Origin: an uncultured Prevotellaceae bacterium
GTDB lineage: Bacteria; Bacteroidota; Bacteroidia; Bacteroidales; Bacteroidaceae
NCBI GenBank assembly: GCA_946534585.1
Contig: CAMNCV010000063.1
Location: 1-39,159, forward strand
Reading direction: 5' to 3'
DNA length: 39,159 nt
The translations under genes and the position numbers were made by a program. This document shows, piece by piece, positions 1 to 8,661 of this stretch. How positions within the stretch are numbered: position 1 is the stretch's first letter; every line of letters starts with the position of its first letter. The notes under the pieces are model-generated. The model searched no databases. It was given only the letters and a program-made list of their open reading frames with translations, and was not told where the DNA came from.

Positions 1-2
1 AC

Positions 3-89
3 GTGGATGCAGCCAACGTAAACGGCGACGATGGCATCACGATGGCAGACGCCAACGCCATAGTGAATATGTACCTTGGTGCACAGTAA
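3..89 (+). CDS. C-terminus of a secreted dockerin-like protein (partial)
   Basis: The frame is open from the left edge to a TAA at 87-89 and gives 28 residues. They contain the pattern D-A-N-V-N-G-D-D-G-I-T followed by A-D-A-N-A-I-V-N-M-Y-L-G. That is the calcium-binding loop plus helix of a type I dockerin-like repeat (N/D residues at loop positions 1, 3, 5; hydrophobic helix). In Bacteroidales such repeats cap large secreted enzymes or surface proteins. Only the end of the protein is visible, so the catalytic or binding part is unknown. The match is to the motif only, since no full domain can be seen. Confidence 0.6.
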   Translation: MDAANVNGDDGITMADANAIVNMYLGAQ

Positions 90-115
90 GACTTTACTTT
101 GCTTCGCTTCGCTCA

Positions 116-245
116 GAGTGAAAAGTGAAAAATGAAGAGTGAAAAATACGCTAATGACACAGACTTGATGATAAGTCTAAACGTAACTTGTATTTTTCAC
201 TCTTCACTTTTCGTTATTCATTATTCATTATTCACTTTTCACTTT
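116..245. repeat. AGTGAAA / TTATTCA-type simple repeats with inverted arms
   Basis: The 392-base gap between the dockerin-like gene and the glycogen operon (90-481) holds no credible gene. It contains a purine-rich run built from AGTGAAA-like words at 116-150, and a pyrimidine-rich run with three tandem TTATTCA copies followed by CTTTTCA at about 212-245. A perfect 15-base inverted repeat pairs GAAGAGTGAAAAATA at 134-148 with its complement at 191-205. It could fold as a long-loop hairpin and may end the upstream transcript. The rest of the gap (246-400) is AT-rich, and the glgA promoter follows. Confidence 0.7.
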
Positions 246-406
246 CCTGTTTTTATACGGGTGGGACTTTTATATTTATCAATTTCACCGTCTTACAGTC
301 CCATGATTATTCAATTTTTCAACTATTTAATTCAATTCTTTTCCCCTCTTCACTCAATATAAATCAATTTTTTAACTAAAATCGAATAAAAATATAATAT
401 AAAGAA

Positions 407-435
407 TTGAATGTTGCTTTTTTTCAGTAACTTTG
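407..435 (+). promoter_or_regulatory. Bacteroidetes-type promoter of the glycogen operon
   Basis: TTG at 407-409 and TAACTTTG at 428-435 match the Bacteroidetes -33 and -7 elements with an 18-base spacer. The glgA ATG lies 46 bases downstream. The spacing is slightly short for the consensus. Confidence 0.6.
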
Positions 436-481
436 CAATAATAACTATGTTGCACAATTATAAAAACACAATTTTAATATC

Positions 482-2113
482 ATGAAAAAACCCGACTATA
501 TTTTTGAATCAAGCTGGGAAGTTTGCAACAAGGTGGGTGGAATTTATACCGTTTTGTCAACCAGGGCAAAGACTCTACAGGATGCTATGCCCGACCGCCT
601 TATATTCATTGGTCCCGATTGCTGGGGCGATAAGCAATCACCCTTTTTTATAGAAGATGACACCGTGCTGGCTGATTGGCGCGTACAGGCTAAGGCTGAC
701 AGACTTATCGTTAAGATAGGGCGTTGGAATGTACCAGGCATGCCAATAGCAGTGTTGGTTGACTTCAAACAGTATTTTGAACGTAAGGATGTTATATATA
801 CCGAACTGTGGAATGATTTTCAAGTAGATTCTCTCCATGCCTACGGTGACTATGACGAGGCAAGCATGTTTTCTTATGCTGCGGGGTTAGTTGTAGAGTC
901 TATATACAAATTCCGTGGTCTTGATAGTAAAAAGGTGATATATCATGCCAATGAGTGGATGTGTGGACTTGGTATGCTGTATGTGAAGAAGCACCTGCCA
1001 AAGGTTGGTACAGTGTTTACAACCCATGCCACGTCTATAGGTCGCAGTATAGCAGGTAATCAGAAACCATTGTATGATTATCTATGGGCTTACAATGGTG
1101 ACCAGATGGCAGGAGAACTAAATATGCAGTCGAAGCATTCAATAGAAAAACAGACTGCCAAATACGCAGATTGCTTTACTACGGTTAGCGATATAACGGC
1201 AGTGGAATGTAAGGAACTGCTTGATAAACCAGTTGACGTAGTATTACCAAACGGCTTTGAGGATGATTTCGTGCCTAAGGGTGCTGCTTTCTCAAAAAAA
1301 CGTAAAGCTGCACGTAAGGCGATACTGCATGTTGCAAACTGTCTTACAGGTTGCGAATATCCAGAAGATACGCTTATTATTGGTACAAGCGGAAGATATG
1401 AGTTCCGTAATAAAGGAATAGATGTGTTTATTGAAGCGATGAACCGTCTGAACCGCGATAAGAACCTGAAGAAACCAGTTCTTGCATTTGTGGAAGTTCC
1501 TGCGTGGGTGGGTGAGCCGCGTAAAGACCTGAAGGAAAGAGTGGATAGCGGAAAGAAATATGATACTCCGCTTGACTGCCCGATGATAACACATTGGCTG
1601 CATAATATGTCACACGACAATGTGCTTAGTATGATGAAATACAACGACATGTGGAATCGTCGTGAGGACAAAGTGAAACTGATCTTCATCCCATGCTATC
1701 TGAACGGAAACGATGGTATAATTGATATACCATACTATGACGTCATAATTGGTAAGGACTTGTCAGTATATCCGTCATACTATGAACCATGGGGATATAC
1801 GCCGCTGGAGTCGGTGGCATTCAAGGTGCCGTGTATCACTACGGATCTTGCAGGCTTTGGCTTGTGGGCTAATAGCGTAAAAGGTGGTTACAGTGAGATT
1901 ACAGATGGAGTGAAGACCATACACCGCACAGACTATAATTACTCAGAAGTGGCGGATGTTATAAAGGATACAGTTTCAGAATTTTCGTCACTGACAGAAT
2001 CACAAGTGAAGAAAGCACGTGCTGCGGCTGACAAACTTTCAAAGAAAGCCTTATGGTCTGAATTTATAAAGTATTATTGGCAAGCGTACGACTTCGCATT
2101 GAAAAACAAATAG
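482..2113 (+). CDS. Glycogen synthase, GT3 (animal/fungal-type) family
   Basis: This is predicted to add glucose from a nucleotide sugar to the non-reducing ends of glycogen in the cytoplasm. The 543-residue protein opens with a segment reading ESSWEVCNKVGGIYTVL, which resembles the start of animal and yeast glycogen synthases. GRYEFRNKGIDVFIEAM follows at about 304-320. The retaining-glycosyltransferase E-X7-E motif lies in PSYYEPWGYTPLESV, with Glu435 and Glu443. These are GT3 hallmarks and differ from the KTGGL start of ADP-glucose GT5 GlgA, so UDP-glucose is the likelier donor (inference). The glucan phosphorylase gene follows after 28 bases, so synthesis and breakdown are co-transcribed. 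A terminator closes the pair. No glgC or branching enzyme is visible. The symbol is left blank because glgA normally means the GT5 enzyme. Confidence 0.93.
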   Translation: MKKPDYIFESSWEVCNKVGGIYTVLSTRAKTLQDAMPDRLIFIGPDCWGDKQSPFFIEDDTVLADWRVQAKADRLIVKIGRWNVPGMPIAVLVDFKQYFERKDVIYTELWNDFQVDSLHAYGDYDEASMFSYAAGLVVESIYKFRGLDSKKVIYHANEWMCGLGMLYVKKHLPKVGTVFTTHATSIGRSIAGNQKPLYDYLWAYNGDQMAGELNMQSKHSIEKQTAKYADCFTTVSDITAVECKELLDKPVDVVLPNGFEDDFVPKGAAFSKKRKAARKAILHVANCLTGCEYPEDTLIIGTSGRYEFRNKGIDVFIEAMNRLNRDKNLKKPVLAFVEVPAWVGEPRKDLKERVDSGKKYDTPLDCPMITHWLHNMSHDNVLSMMKYNDMWNRREDKVKLIFIPCYLNGNDGIIDIPYYDVIIGKDLSVYPSYYEPWGYTPLESVAFKVPCITTDLAGFGLWANSVKGGYSEITDGVKTIHRTDYNYSEVADVIKDTVSEFSSLTESQVKKARAAADKLSKKALWSEFIKYYWQAYDFALKNK

Positions 2114-2141
2114 AATAATCAAGATATAACAGAATAAGCAA

Positions 2142-4706
2142 ATGAAAATCAAAGCAGATTACGCAAATACTCCTGTATGGAAGGAGTTTAATGTCAAGTC
2201 AACTCTGCCAAAAGAGTTGGAGTGTCTTGACGAACTCGCCCACAATATGTGGTGGGTATGGAATTATGATGCACGTGAGATGTTCCGCAGTCTTGACGAG
2301 GAAATCTATGAGCAAGTAGGGCATAATCCCGTACAACTTCTTGAATTGCTGTCATACGAGCGCAAGGAGGAGATAGTAAAGGATAAAGCCATCATGGCCA
2401 ATGTGAAGGCTGTTTATAAGCGTTTCAAAGACTACATGAGTGTTAAGCCAGATGCTAAACGTCCTTCGGTAGCTTACTTCTCTATGGAGTTTGGTATTCA
2501 CAATTCACTGAAGATATACTCAGGTGGTCTTGGTATGCTTGCAGGCGATTACATCAAGGAAGCATCAGATTCTAATGTAGATATGTGTGGCATTGGCTTC
2601 CTTTATCGTTTTGGCTATTTCAAGCAGAGCCTCTCAATGGATGGACAGCAGATTGCTAATTATGATGCCCAGAATTTCAATTCATTGCCTATCACCAAGA
2701 CACTTGATGCGGAAGGCAATCAGGTAGTAGTAGATGTTCCTTACATGAACTATATGGTTCATGCCTTGGTATGGCAGGCAAACGTAGGTCGTGTTACTTT
2801 GTATCTGCTTGATACTGACAATGAGATGAACTCAGAGTATGACCGTCCGATTACCCATGCTCTGTATGGCGGTGATTGGGAAAACCGACTGAAACAGGAG
2901 ATACTGCTCGGTATCGGTGGCGTGCTGCTTCTGAAGAAACTTGGTATTAAGAAGCAGATTTACCATTGTAATGAGGGTCACGCAGCACTCTGTAACCTAC
3001 AGCGTCTTGTTGACTACATCAGTGAGGATGGTCTTACATTCAATCAGGCTATGGAAGTGGTACGTGCTTCGTCGCTCTATACTGTTCATACACCTGTGCC
3101 TGCAGGTCACGACTACTTTGACAAAGACCTCTTTGGAAAATATATGGGTGGATACCCACAAATACTTGGTATCTCGTGGAAAGATTTTATCGGTATGGGT
3201 CGCATCAATCCTGAAGATGATAACGAGCGTTTCTGCATGTCAACATTCGCTTGTAACACTTGTCAGGAAGTAAATGGCGTATCAATGTTGCATGGATGGG
3301 TATCACAGAAGATGTTCTCTTCTATCTGGAATGGTTATTATCCAGAGGAAAACCACGTAGGTTATGTGACCAATGGCGTTCATTTCCCCTCATGGTGTGC
3401 TACGGAATGGCGCAAGGTGTATGACAAGTACCTCAAGGGAGGCTTCTATGAGGATCAGTCAAATGAAGACTTGTGGCATGGTATCTACGACTGTCCAGAT
3501 ACAGAGATATGGGATACTCGCACAGCGTTGAAGAACAAGCTCGTGAAGTACATCCGTGAGAAGTTCACCGAGTCATGGCTGAAAAATCAGGGCGACCCAG
3601 CTCGTGTGGTATCACTCCTTGAGCGTATCAATCCTAATGCGCTGATGATAGGTTTCTGCCGTCGCTTCGCTACATACAAACGTGCACACTTGTTGTTTAC
3701 GGATTTGGAACGTCTCTCAAAGATTGTGAACGACCCAGAGCGTCCTGTACTCTTCTTCTTCTCAGGTAAGGCACATCCAGCCGATGGAGCCGGACAGGGA
3801 CTTATCAAACGTATCTATGAGATTTCACAGCGTCCTGAGTTCCTTGGTAAGATTATTTTCCTTGAGGATTATGACTTCCAACTTGCACGCCGTCTCGTTT
3901 CCGGTGTTGATATATGGATGAATACTCCAACACGTCCGCTTGAGGCATCTGGCACATCAGGAGAGAAGGCAGAGATGAATGGCGTTGTTAACCTGTCAGT
4001 GCTTGATGGCTGGTGGGTAGAAGGCTATCGCAAGGGTGCAGGATGGGCACTGAAACAGGAGCGTACTTACGAGAATCAGGGTTATCAGGACAAGCTCGAT
4101 GCCGCTACAATATACAATATGCTGGAGAATGAAATTGTTCCTATGTATTACAATAAGGACAAGAACGGCATCTCAAAGGAGTGGATACAGGTAATCAAAA
4201 ACTCTATTGCAACCATAGCTCCTCACTATACTATGAAGCGTCAGCTCGATGACTACTACTCTAAGTTCTACTGTAAACTGGCAGAACGTTCAGCAAAGAT
4301 TAACGCCAACGAGTATCAGATGGCCAAGGATATAGCGCAGTGGAAGGAAAACGTAGCAGAGCGTTGGGATGGAATCAATGTCGTTTCGTCTGATACGTCT
4401 GTACTCACCAGCGGTGGAGAGACTGGTAAAGAATATACTATACAGTATGTCATTGACGAGCAGGGACTCAATGATGCAGTAGGTCTTGAACTCGTTAGCC
4501 TGAAAAATGATATGAGTGGCACCGATCGTGAAATCAACAAGGTTACTCCATTCAAGATGATAAAGCAGGAAGGAAACCTCTATACTTTCGAGTGTAAACT
4601 TTCTGTTGACAAGGCAGGTGCTTTCAAGACATGTGTACGTATGTACCCGAAGAACGACCAACTGCCACACCGTCAGGACTTCTGCTATATTAAGTGGCTT
4701 GACTAA
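2142..4706 (+). CDS. glgP: Alpha-glucan (glycogen) phosphorylase, GT35, DUF3417 type
   Basis: It phosphorolyses alpha-1,4-glucan to glucose-1-phosphate using pyridoxal phosphate. The protein has 854 residues. The N-terminal ~115 residues ([16 protein letters not shown]) look like the DUF3417 segment of the alpha-glucan phosphorylase subfamily common in Bacteroidetes and archaea. The catalytic core follows, with [20 protein letters not shown] near 110-130. The PLP-lysine segment [19 protein letters not shown] contains Lys609 as the expected Schiff-base residue. The C-terminal ~90 residues form an extra beta-rich region. The gene follows glycogen synthase in the same operon. The length and intact motifs suggest a functional enzyme. 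Confidence 0.94.
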   Translation: MKIKADYANTPVWKEFNVKSTLPKELECLDELAHNMWWVWNYDAREMFRSLDEEIYEQVGHNPVQLLELLSYERKEEIVKDKAIMANVKAVYKRFKDYMSVKPDAKRPSVAYFSMEFGIHNSLKIYSGGLGMLAGDYIKEASDSNVDMCGIGFLYRFGYFKQSLSMDGQQIANYDAQNFNSLPITKTLDAEGNQVVVDVPYMNYMVHALVWQANVGRVTLYLLDTDNEMNSEYDRPITHALYGGDWENRLKQEILLGIGGVLLLKKLGIKKQIYHCNEGHAALCNLQRLVDYISEDGLTFNQAMEVVRASSLYTVHTPVPAGHDYFDKDLFGKYMGGYPQILGISWKDFIGMGRINPEDDNERFCMSTFACNTCQEVNGVSMLHGWVSQKMFSSIWNGYYPEENHVGYVTNGVHFPSWCATEWRKVYDKYLKGGFYEDQSNEDLWHGIYDCPDTEIWDTRTALKNKLVKYIREKFTESWLKNQGDPARVVSLLERINPNALMIGFCRRFATYKRAHLLFTDLERLSKIVNDPERPVLFFFSGKAHPADGAGQGLIKRIYEISQRPEFLGKIIFLEDYDFQLARRLVSGVDIWMNTPTRPLEASGTSGEKAEMNGVVNLSVLDGWWVEGYRKGAGWALKQERTYENQGYQDKLDAATIYNMLENEIVPMYYNKDKNGISKEWIQVIKNSIATIAPHYTMKRQLDDYYSKFYCKLAERSAKINANEYQMAKDIAQWKENVAERWDGINVVSSDTSVLTSGGETGKEYTIQYVIDEQGLNDAVGLELVSLKNDMSGTDREINKVTPFKMIKQEGNLYTFECKLSVDKAGAFKTCVRMYPKNDQLPHRQDFCYIKWLD

Positions 4707-4733
4707 GGTGAGCGTTAAAACATACAAATAAAT

Positions 4734-4777
4734 AAAAGGACTGAACTCTCATAGCATAGAGAGTTCAGTCCTTTTTT
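4734..4777. terminator. Strong bidirectional hairpin terminator
   Basis: A perfect stem pairs AAAAGGACTGAACTCTC (4734-4750) with its complement (4759-4775) around an 8-base loop. A T-run follows on the plus strand and another on the minus strand. It lies between the convergent glycogen operon and lrp-like gene and can serve both. Confidence 0.95.
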
Positions 4778-4846
4778 ATATACACCTAATTGAAGTGCAT
4801 CTTTCAAGTCCTAAAATTATCTGTTTTTTAGTCTTTGTTCATACCT

Positions 4847-5329
4847 TTATATTGCAACGCCGAAGTGATGTTTCACTTCTTCCATCACGAAAGTGCTCTC
4901 TAATGAACCAAGGCTTGGAATATCACCGAGTACGTTCAGTATAAACTCTTGGTAATATTTCATGTTGGGTGAATGTACCTTAAGCAGATAGTCAAACTTG
5001 CCAGATATGTTATAGCACTCCGTAACCTCAGGTATATCTTTGATTCGTTCGCAGAAATCCTTGGCCACCGCCTTGTTCATCTGTGCCAGTTTTACGCTGC
5101 AGAATACGATAAACCCTCGATGTAGCTTTTCAGCGTCAAGCACAGTGATATACCTTTTTATATAACCTTCGTTTTCAAGTCTCCTGATACGTTCAAACAC
5201 AGGGGTCATACTCAGATGACATTCCGCTGCCACTTGTTTCGTGGTTAACTTGGCATTCTGCTGCAATGTGCGAAGTATCAGAATGTCCTTTTCGTCAAGG
5301 TTTTCGTATATTATCTTTTTTTCAGTCAT
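4847..5329 (-). CDS. Lrp/AsnC family transcriptional regulator
   Basis: A 160-residue protein with the full family layout. An N-terminal winged helix-turn-helix spans about residues 11-60, with recognition region LTTKQVAAECHLSMTPVFERIRRLENEGYIKRY. A C-terminal ligand-binding/oligomerisation (RAM) domain follows, with the usual FVMEEVKHHF ending. Such proteins bind DNA as multimers and often sense amino acids; the ligand here cannot be told. The ATG overlaps the end of the upstream exported-protein gene by 8 bases, so the two are translated together, which is an odd pairing for a regulator. The bidirectional terminator at 4734-4777 lies just beyond the stop. Confidence 0.93.
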   Translation of the reverse strand: MTEKKIIYENLDEKDILILRTLQQNAKLTTKQVAAECHLSMTPVFERIRRLENEGYIKRYITVLDAEKLHRGFIVFCSVKLAQMNKAVAKDFCERIKDIPEVTECYNISGKFDYLLKVHSPNMKYYQEFILNVLGDIPSLGSLESTFVMEEVKHHFGVAI

Positions 5330-6512
5330 TGTTGTCGAATTTTCCTATGATATGTTTCATGACCTGCTTGTCAGCCTTGGTGAAATCACTCGTGTCATCC
5401 TTGTAGTTAGGATCAGGCATATACCAGAACTGGCTTTCAAAGAATTTCTTAAGTTTTGCGTCTTTGAACACGTGTCCGCGACTTGCGAAAGGCAGGTTGC
5501 GGCATATCCTTTGGCGGAATGCCTTATCTGAAGGCACTATATTATCATTGTCAATAGTCTCAGCCATATAGACGAATGACGCAGTAGAGCGGTCATAGAA
5601 CCCACCGAAGTGGCATTTGTCGTCGATAGCTCCGAAGCAATAATAAGAATCGGCAGAAGTGATATTCAACTCCTTCTCAGCATTGGGGACGAAATTATTG
5701 AGGTGCATTTCTATTGAAGCGTTGCGCATTGCAATCTCCCACTGCTCCATGTCGGTAGAATACTTGTTAGGCAGAGTGCGCATCTTTACATTGCCGCTTT
5801 TACGCTGGAATTTATTGTTGAAGCCAAACGTGTTCTTTTGAATTACGAAGTGCTTTGCTGTATTTTCTGCTTTTACAATAAGAGTGAAGTCATCAATCTG
5901 TTTGTTAGCCCATCGTGCGGCGGGTGACAGCTTGTATTGCAACTCCCATGAAATACCAACAATAACGGACAAAGAATAAGAGTATGTATGATGTACTACG
6001 TTAATGCCAGGCTTAAAGTGAGCGTCAAAGTAGTACACGTAAGAGTAGTCCACGACCTCGCCGTTTTTCTTGTTTTTCAGCGACATTCCCATACCTTCAT
6101 CTGCATCGTATGTCCATTCGTTTAAGTCGAGTAAACAGGTCTTGTCCTCCTTGTCGGATGCTACAGCGTTTTGGTATTGTATCTTCTGTCCGTTCATTTC
6201 AACGGTGAAATTATCAATGTAGGGATGTACCCCATTGGGGTAGAATTCGTATGAATCATTATAAGGAGGGTCTGCTTCAAACCCCATCCTTACGTCGCGT
6301 GCAACTGCACCAGGATTGTAAAATTCATAATACACATCGATATCAGCATATCCATTATCACGCAGGGAAATAGTCAATATTTCCTTTTTTATGCTGATTT
6401 GTGTCTCTTGCAAAGGTACAAGTTGGTTGCCACTTGTATAGTAAGTACCATCGTTTGCGGTGACGGTCATGGCGGTCAGCGCCGCCAGCAGAAATGCAAT
6501 AAGTTGTTTCAT
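5322..6512 (-). CDS. Exported YARHG-domain protein (DUF4424-like N-terminal part)
   Basis: The 396-residue protein begins with a clear Sec signal peptide (MKQLIAFLLAALTAMTVTA) and is expected in the periplasm or at the outer membrane. The body is beta-rich and resembles DUF4424-type exported proteins. The C-terminal ~60 residues carry a YARHG-like motif, with RNLPFASRGHVFKDAKLKKFF followed by FWYMPDPNY; the canonical R-N-x-x-[FY]-A-x-x-G-x-x-F pattern is preserved. YARHG domains occur in extracellular or envelope proteins and have no settled function. Its stop overlaps the start of the Lrp-like gene by 8 bases, so the two form an operon. The domain names are from memory of the families and were not searched. 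Confidence 0.8.
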   Translation of the reverse strand: MKQLIAFLLAALTAMTVTANDGTYYTSGNQLVPLQETQISIKKEILTISLRDNGYADIDVYYEFYNPGAVARDVRMGFEADPPYNDSYEFYPNGVHPYIDNFTVEMNGQKIQYQNAVASDKEDKTCLLDLNEWTYDADEGMGMSLKNKKNGEVVDYSYVYYFDAHFKPGINVVHHTYSYSLSVIVGISWELQYKLSPAARWANKQIDDFTLIVKAENTAKHFVIQKNTFGFNNKFQRKSGNVKMRTLPNKYSTDMEQWEIAMRNASIEMHLNNFVPNAEKELNITSADSYYCFGAIDDKCHFGGFYDRSTASFVYMAETIDNDNIVPSDKAFRQRICRNLPFASRGHVFKDAKLKKFFESQFWYMPDPNYKDDTSDFTKADKQVMKHIIGKFDNND

Positions 6513-6553
6513 GATTAGTATCTTGTTTTATAATAGGTGAAACATATCGACTG

Positions 6554-6561
6554 CAAATTTA
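6554..6561 (-). promoter_or_regulatory. Possible -7 box for the YARHG/Lrp operon
   Basis: On the minus strand this reads TAAATTTG, matching TAnnTTTG, 41 bases before the ATG. No good -33 TTG is seen at the expected distance, so the call is weak. Confidence 0.35.
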
Positions 6562-6699
6562 CATAAAAAATCTGAAATAATAGTCATTAAAGAAAAAAAG
6601 AATGTTCACAAGACTATATAGTTAAGTAATATAAGTAATTTACGAGTGTCATATTGCTTTAGGATAGAAGCTTGATAACATTCTCTTTTTCAGAGTATT

Positions 6700-6787
6700 G
6701 TAATCGCTATGCTTTTATGTTGTAATCACATAACGTTTACCATGCAAAAGCAATGCGATTACATGGTAAAAGCATTGCTTTTGCAAA
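6700..6787. repeat. 22-base modular repeat array A
   Basis: The 428-base divergent gap 6513-6940 holds no gene. Inside it are four consecutive 22-base units starting at 6700, 6722, 6744 and 6766. In the best register each unit is a 6-mer of the GATTAC/TTTTAC/GTTTAC type, three variable bases, then a 13-mer close to GTAATCGCAATGC or GTAAAAGCATTGC. The 6-mer is often the complement of the first half of the 13-mer, so units fold back on themselves. A perfect 13-base inverted repeat, GCAAAAGCAATGC (6744-6756) with its complement (6772-6784), spans two units. A related array lies at 22246-22333. Confidence 0.85.
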
Positions 6788-6883
6788 CGGATATGACAAC
6801 TTACGTGGGAAAGATACTTTTCGTGGCTTGCTCAGGCATAGTGTAATACAGAAATTGAATTCTTCTAAAAAATAATAAAAATA

Positions 6884-6915
6884 TTTGGTAATATCATTAT
6901 TTATCCTTAACTTTG
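6884..6915 (+). promoter_or_regulatory. Bacteroidetes-type promoter of fhs
   Basis: TTTG at 6884-6887 and TAACTTTG at 6908-6915 are separated by 20 bases. The fhs ATG is 25 bases after the -7 box, leaving a short A-rich leader. Confidence 0.75.
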
Positions 6916-6940
6916 CAGAAAACAACTAAAATCCATAATC

Positions 6941-8608
6941 ATGAAAACCGACATAGAGATTGCGCATGAAGCAAAACTGCTCCCCATCAAGGATGTGGCG
7001 GCACAGATAGGAATCAGTGAGGATACACTGGAGCCTTATGGTAAATATATCGCTAAGATACCATACACTACGATTGATGAGGAGAGAGTAAAGAAAAGCA
7101 ACCTTATACTCGTAACGGCTATCACTCCAACAAAGGCAGGTATTGGTAAGACAACGGTCTCTATCGGACTGGCATTGGGATTGGCAAAGATAGGAAAGAA
7201 AGCCGTGCTCGCATTGCGTGAGCCTTCGCTCGGTCCGTGTTTCGGTATGAAGGGTGGTGCTGCCGGGGGCGGATATGCACAGGTGTTGCCTATGGAGAAG
7301 ATAAACCTGCATTTTACGGGAGATTTCCATGCCATAACAGCAGCACACAATATGATTTCGGCCTTGCTCGATAACTATATCTATCAGCATCAGTCAGAAG
7401 GGTTCTCGCTGAAGACTGTTTTATGGAAACGCACCATGGATGTGAATGATCGCAATCTGCGCAATATAGTTACAGGTATAGGTCCGCGTACCAATGGCGT
7501 CACGATGGAAAGTGGTTTCGACATAACACCTGCGTCGGAGATTATGGCTATTTTGTGTCTTGCAAAAGATATGGATGACCTGCGTCGTCGCATTGATAAC
7601 ATATTGCTTGGCATTCGCCACGACGGAACGGCCTTTACTGTGAGGGATATGGGCGTAAGTGGCGGTATATGCGCTTTGCTTATGGAGGCGCTGAACCCTA
7701 ACTTGGTACAGACAACGGAGAATACTCCTGCTTTCGTGCATGGTGGTCCGTTTGCAAATATAGCTCATGGATGTAACACCGTTATTGCTACACGTACGGC
7801 TATGACATTTGGCGACTATGTCATAACAGAGGCAGGATTTGGTGCAGACCTTGGTGCAGAAAAGTTTTTTGACATTAAATGCCGTATGTCTGGCCTCAAT
7901 CCGAAACTCACGGTGGTAGTGGCTACTACGCAGGGCTTGAAGATGCACGGTGGCGTGGCGCTTGATGATATAAAGAAACCAAATGCAGATGGCCTACGTA
8001 AAGGATTTAAGAACCTTGACAAGCACGTCAGAAATATGCAATCATTCGGTCAGACTGTAGTGGTATGTTTCAATCGCTATGCCTTTGATACTGACGAAGA
8101 AATGGAAATCGTGCGTCAGCATTGTAAGGAGATAGGTGTGGCATTCGCTGAAAACAACGCATTCATGGAAGGCGGCACGGGTGCAGTGGAACTTGCCAAC
8201 GTGGTGGTAGAGCAGATAGCGAATAGTCCGTCAGAACCGGTGCAGTTCCAGTATAATGATGACGATGACGTTAAGACAAAGGTAGAGAAGGTCGCTCGTC
8301 AGATATACGGTGCCGGCAACGTAGTGTTCCAGTCGGCTGCATTGACTAAACTGAAAATGATAGAATCGCTCGGATATGCTGACTTCCCCGTCTGCATCGC
8401 AAAAACGCAGTACTCTTTCTCTGACGATGCTACGAAATATGGTGTACCAGAGAACTTCGAGTTTACGATACGCGATTTCGTAATCAGTGCAGGTGCAGAG
8501 ATGATAGTGGCAATCGCTGGCGACATCATGCGTATGCCGGGTTTGCCAAAGGTGCCGCAAGCGCAGAAGATTGACGTGGTAAACGGAGAGATTACAGGGC
8601 TGTCATGA
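6941..8608 (+). CDS. fhs: Formate-tetrahydrofolate ligase
   Basis: It joins formate to tetrahydrofolate with ATP to give 10-formyl-THF, feeding one-carbon and purine synthesis in the cytoplasm. The 555 residues match the usual family length. The nucleotide-binding loop [11 protein letters not shown] sits at about 63-72. The conserved [22 protein letters not shown] and [14 protein letters not shown] segments follow, and the C-terminus contains [15 protein letters not shown]. All are near-identical to family signatures. It has its own promoter, and an OmpA-like lipoprotein gene follows after 53 bases. No folate riboswitch-like structure was recognised upstream. Confidence 0.97.
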   Translation: MKTDIEIAHEAKLLPIKDVAAQIGISEDTLEPYGKYIAKIPYTTIDEERVKKSNLILVTAITPTKAGIGKTTVSIGLALGLAKIGKKAVLALREPSLGPCFGMKGGAAGGGYAQVLPMEKINLHFTGDFHAITAAHNMISALLDNYIYQHQSEGFSLKTVLWKRTMDVNDRNLRNIVTGIGPRTNGVTMESGFDITPASEIMAILCLAKDMDDLRRRIDNILLGIRHDGTAFTVRDMGVSGGICALLMEALNPNLVQTTENTPAFVHGGPFANIAHGCNTVIATRTAMTFGDYVITEAGFGADLGAEKFFDIKCRMSGLNPKLTVVVATTQGLKMHGGVALDDIKKPNADGLRKGFKNLDKHVRNMQSFGQTVVVCFNRYAFDTDEEMEIVRQHCKEIGVAFAENNAFMEGGTGAVELANVVVEQIANSPSEPVQFQYNDDDDVKTKVEKVARQIYGAGNVVFQSAALTKLKMIESLGYADFPVCIAKTQYSFSDDATKYGVPENFEFTIRDFVISAGAEMIVAIAGDIMRMPGLPKVPQAQKIDVVNGEITGLS

Positions 8609-8661
8609 TTGGTTAGAAGGTATAATTATCGAAAACAAATAATATAAATCAGTTACATAGA

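Noticed and set aside
132..379. Two small plus-strand ORFs before the glycogen operon
   Set aside because: They are low-complexity phenylalanine/serine-rich products of the TTATTCA repeats with no conserved character.
6700..6787. CRISPR array
   Set aside because: Units are contiguous and degenerate with no unique spacers of constant length, and no cas genes are present. The same applies to 22246-22333.
6737..6925. 62-codon minus-strand ORF upstream of fhs
   Set aside because: It overlaps repeat array A and the fhs promoter, and its composition follows the repeats.
6513..6940. Folate-type riboswitch upstream of fhs
   Set aside because: The promoter leaves only about 20 bases of leader, too short for a riboswitch, and the upstream structure is the 22-base repeat.
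7421..7948. 175-codon minus-strand ORF inside fhs
   Set aside because: It is a shadow of the strongly conserved fhs coding frame, with no start context.
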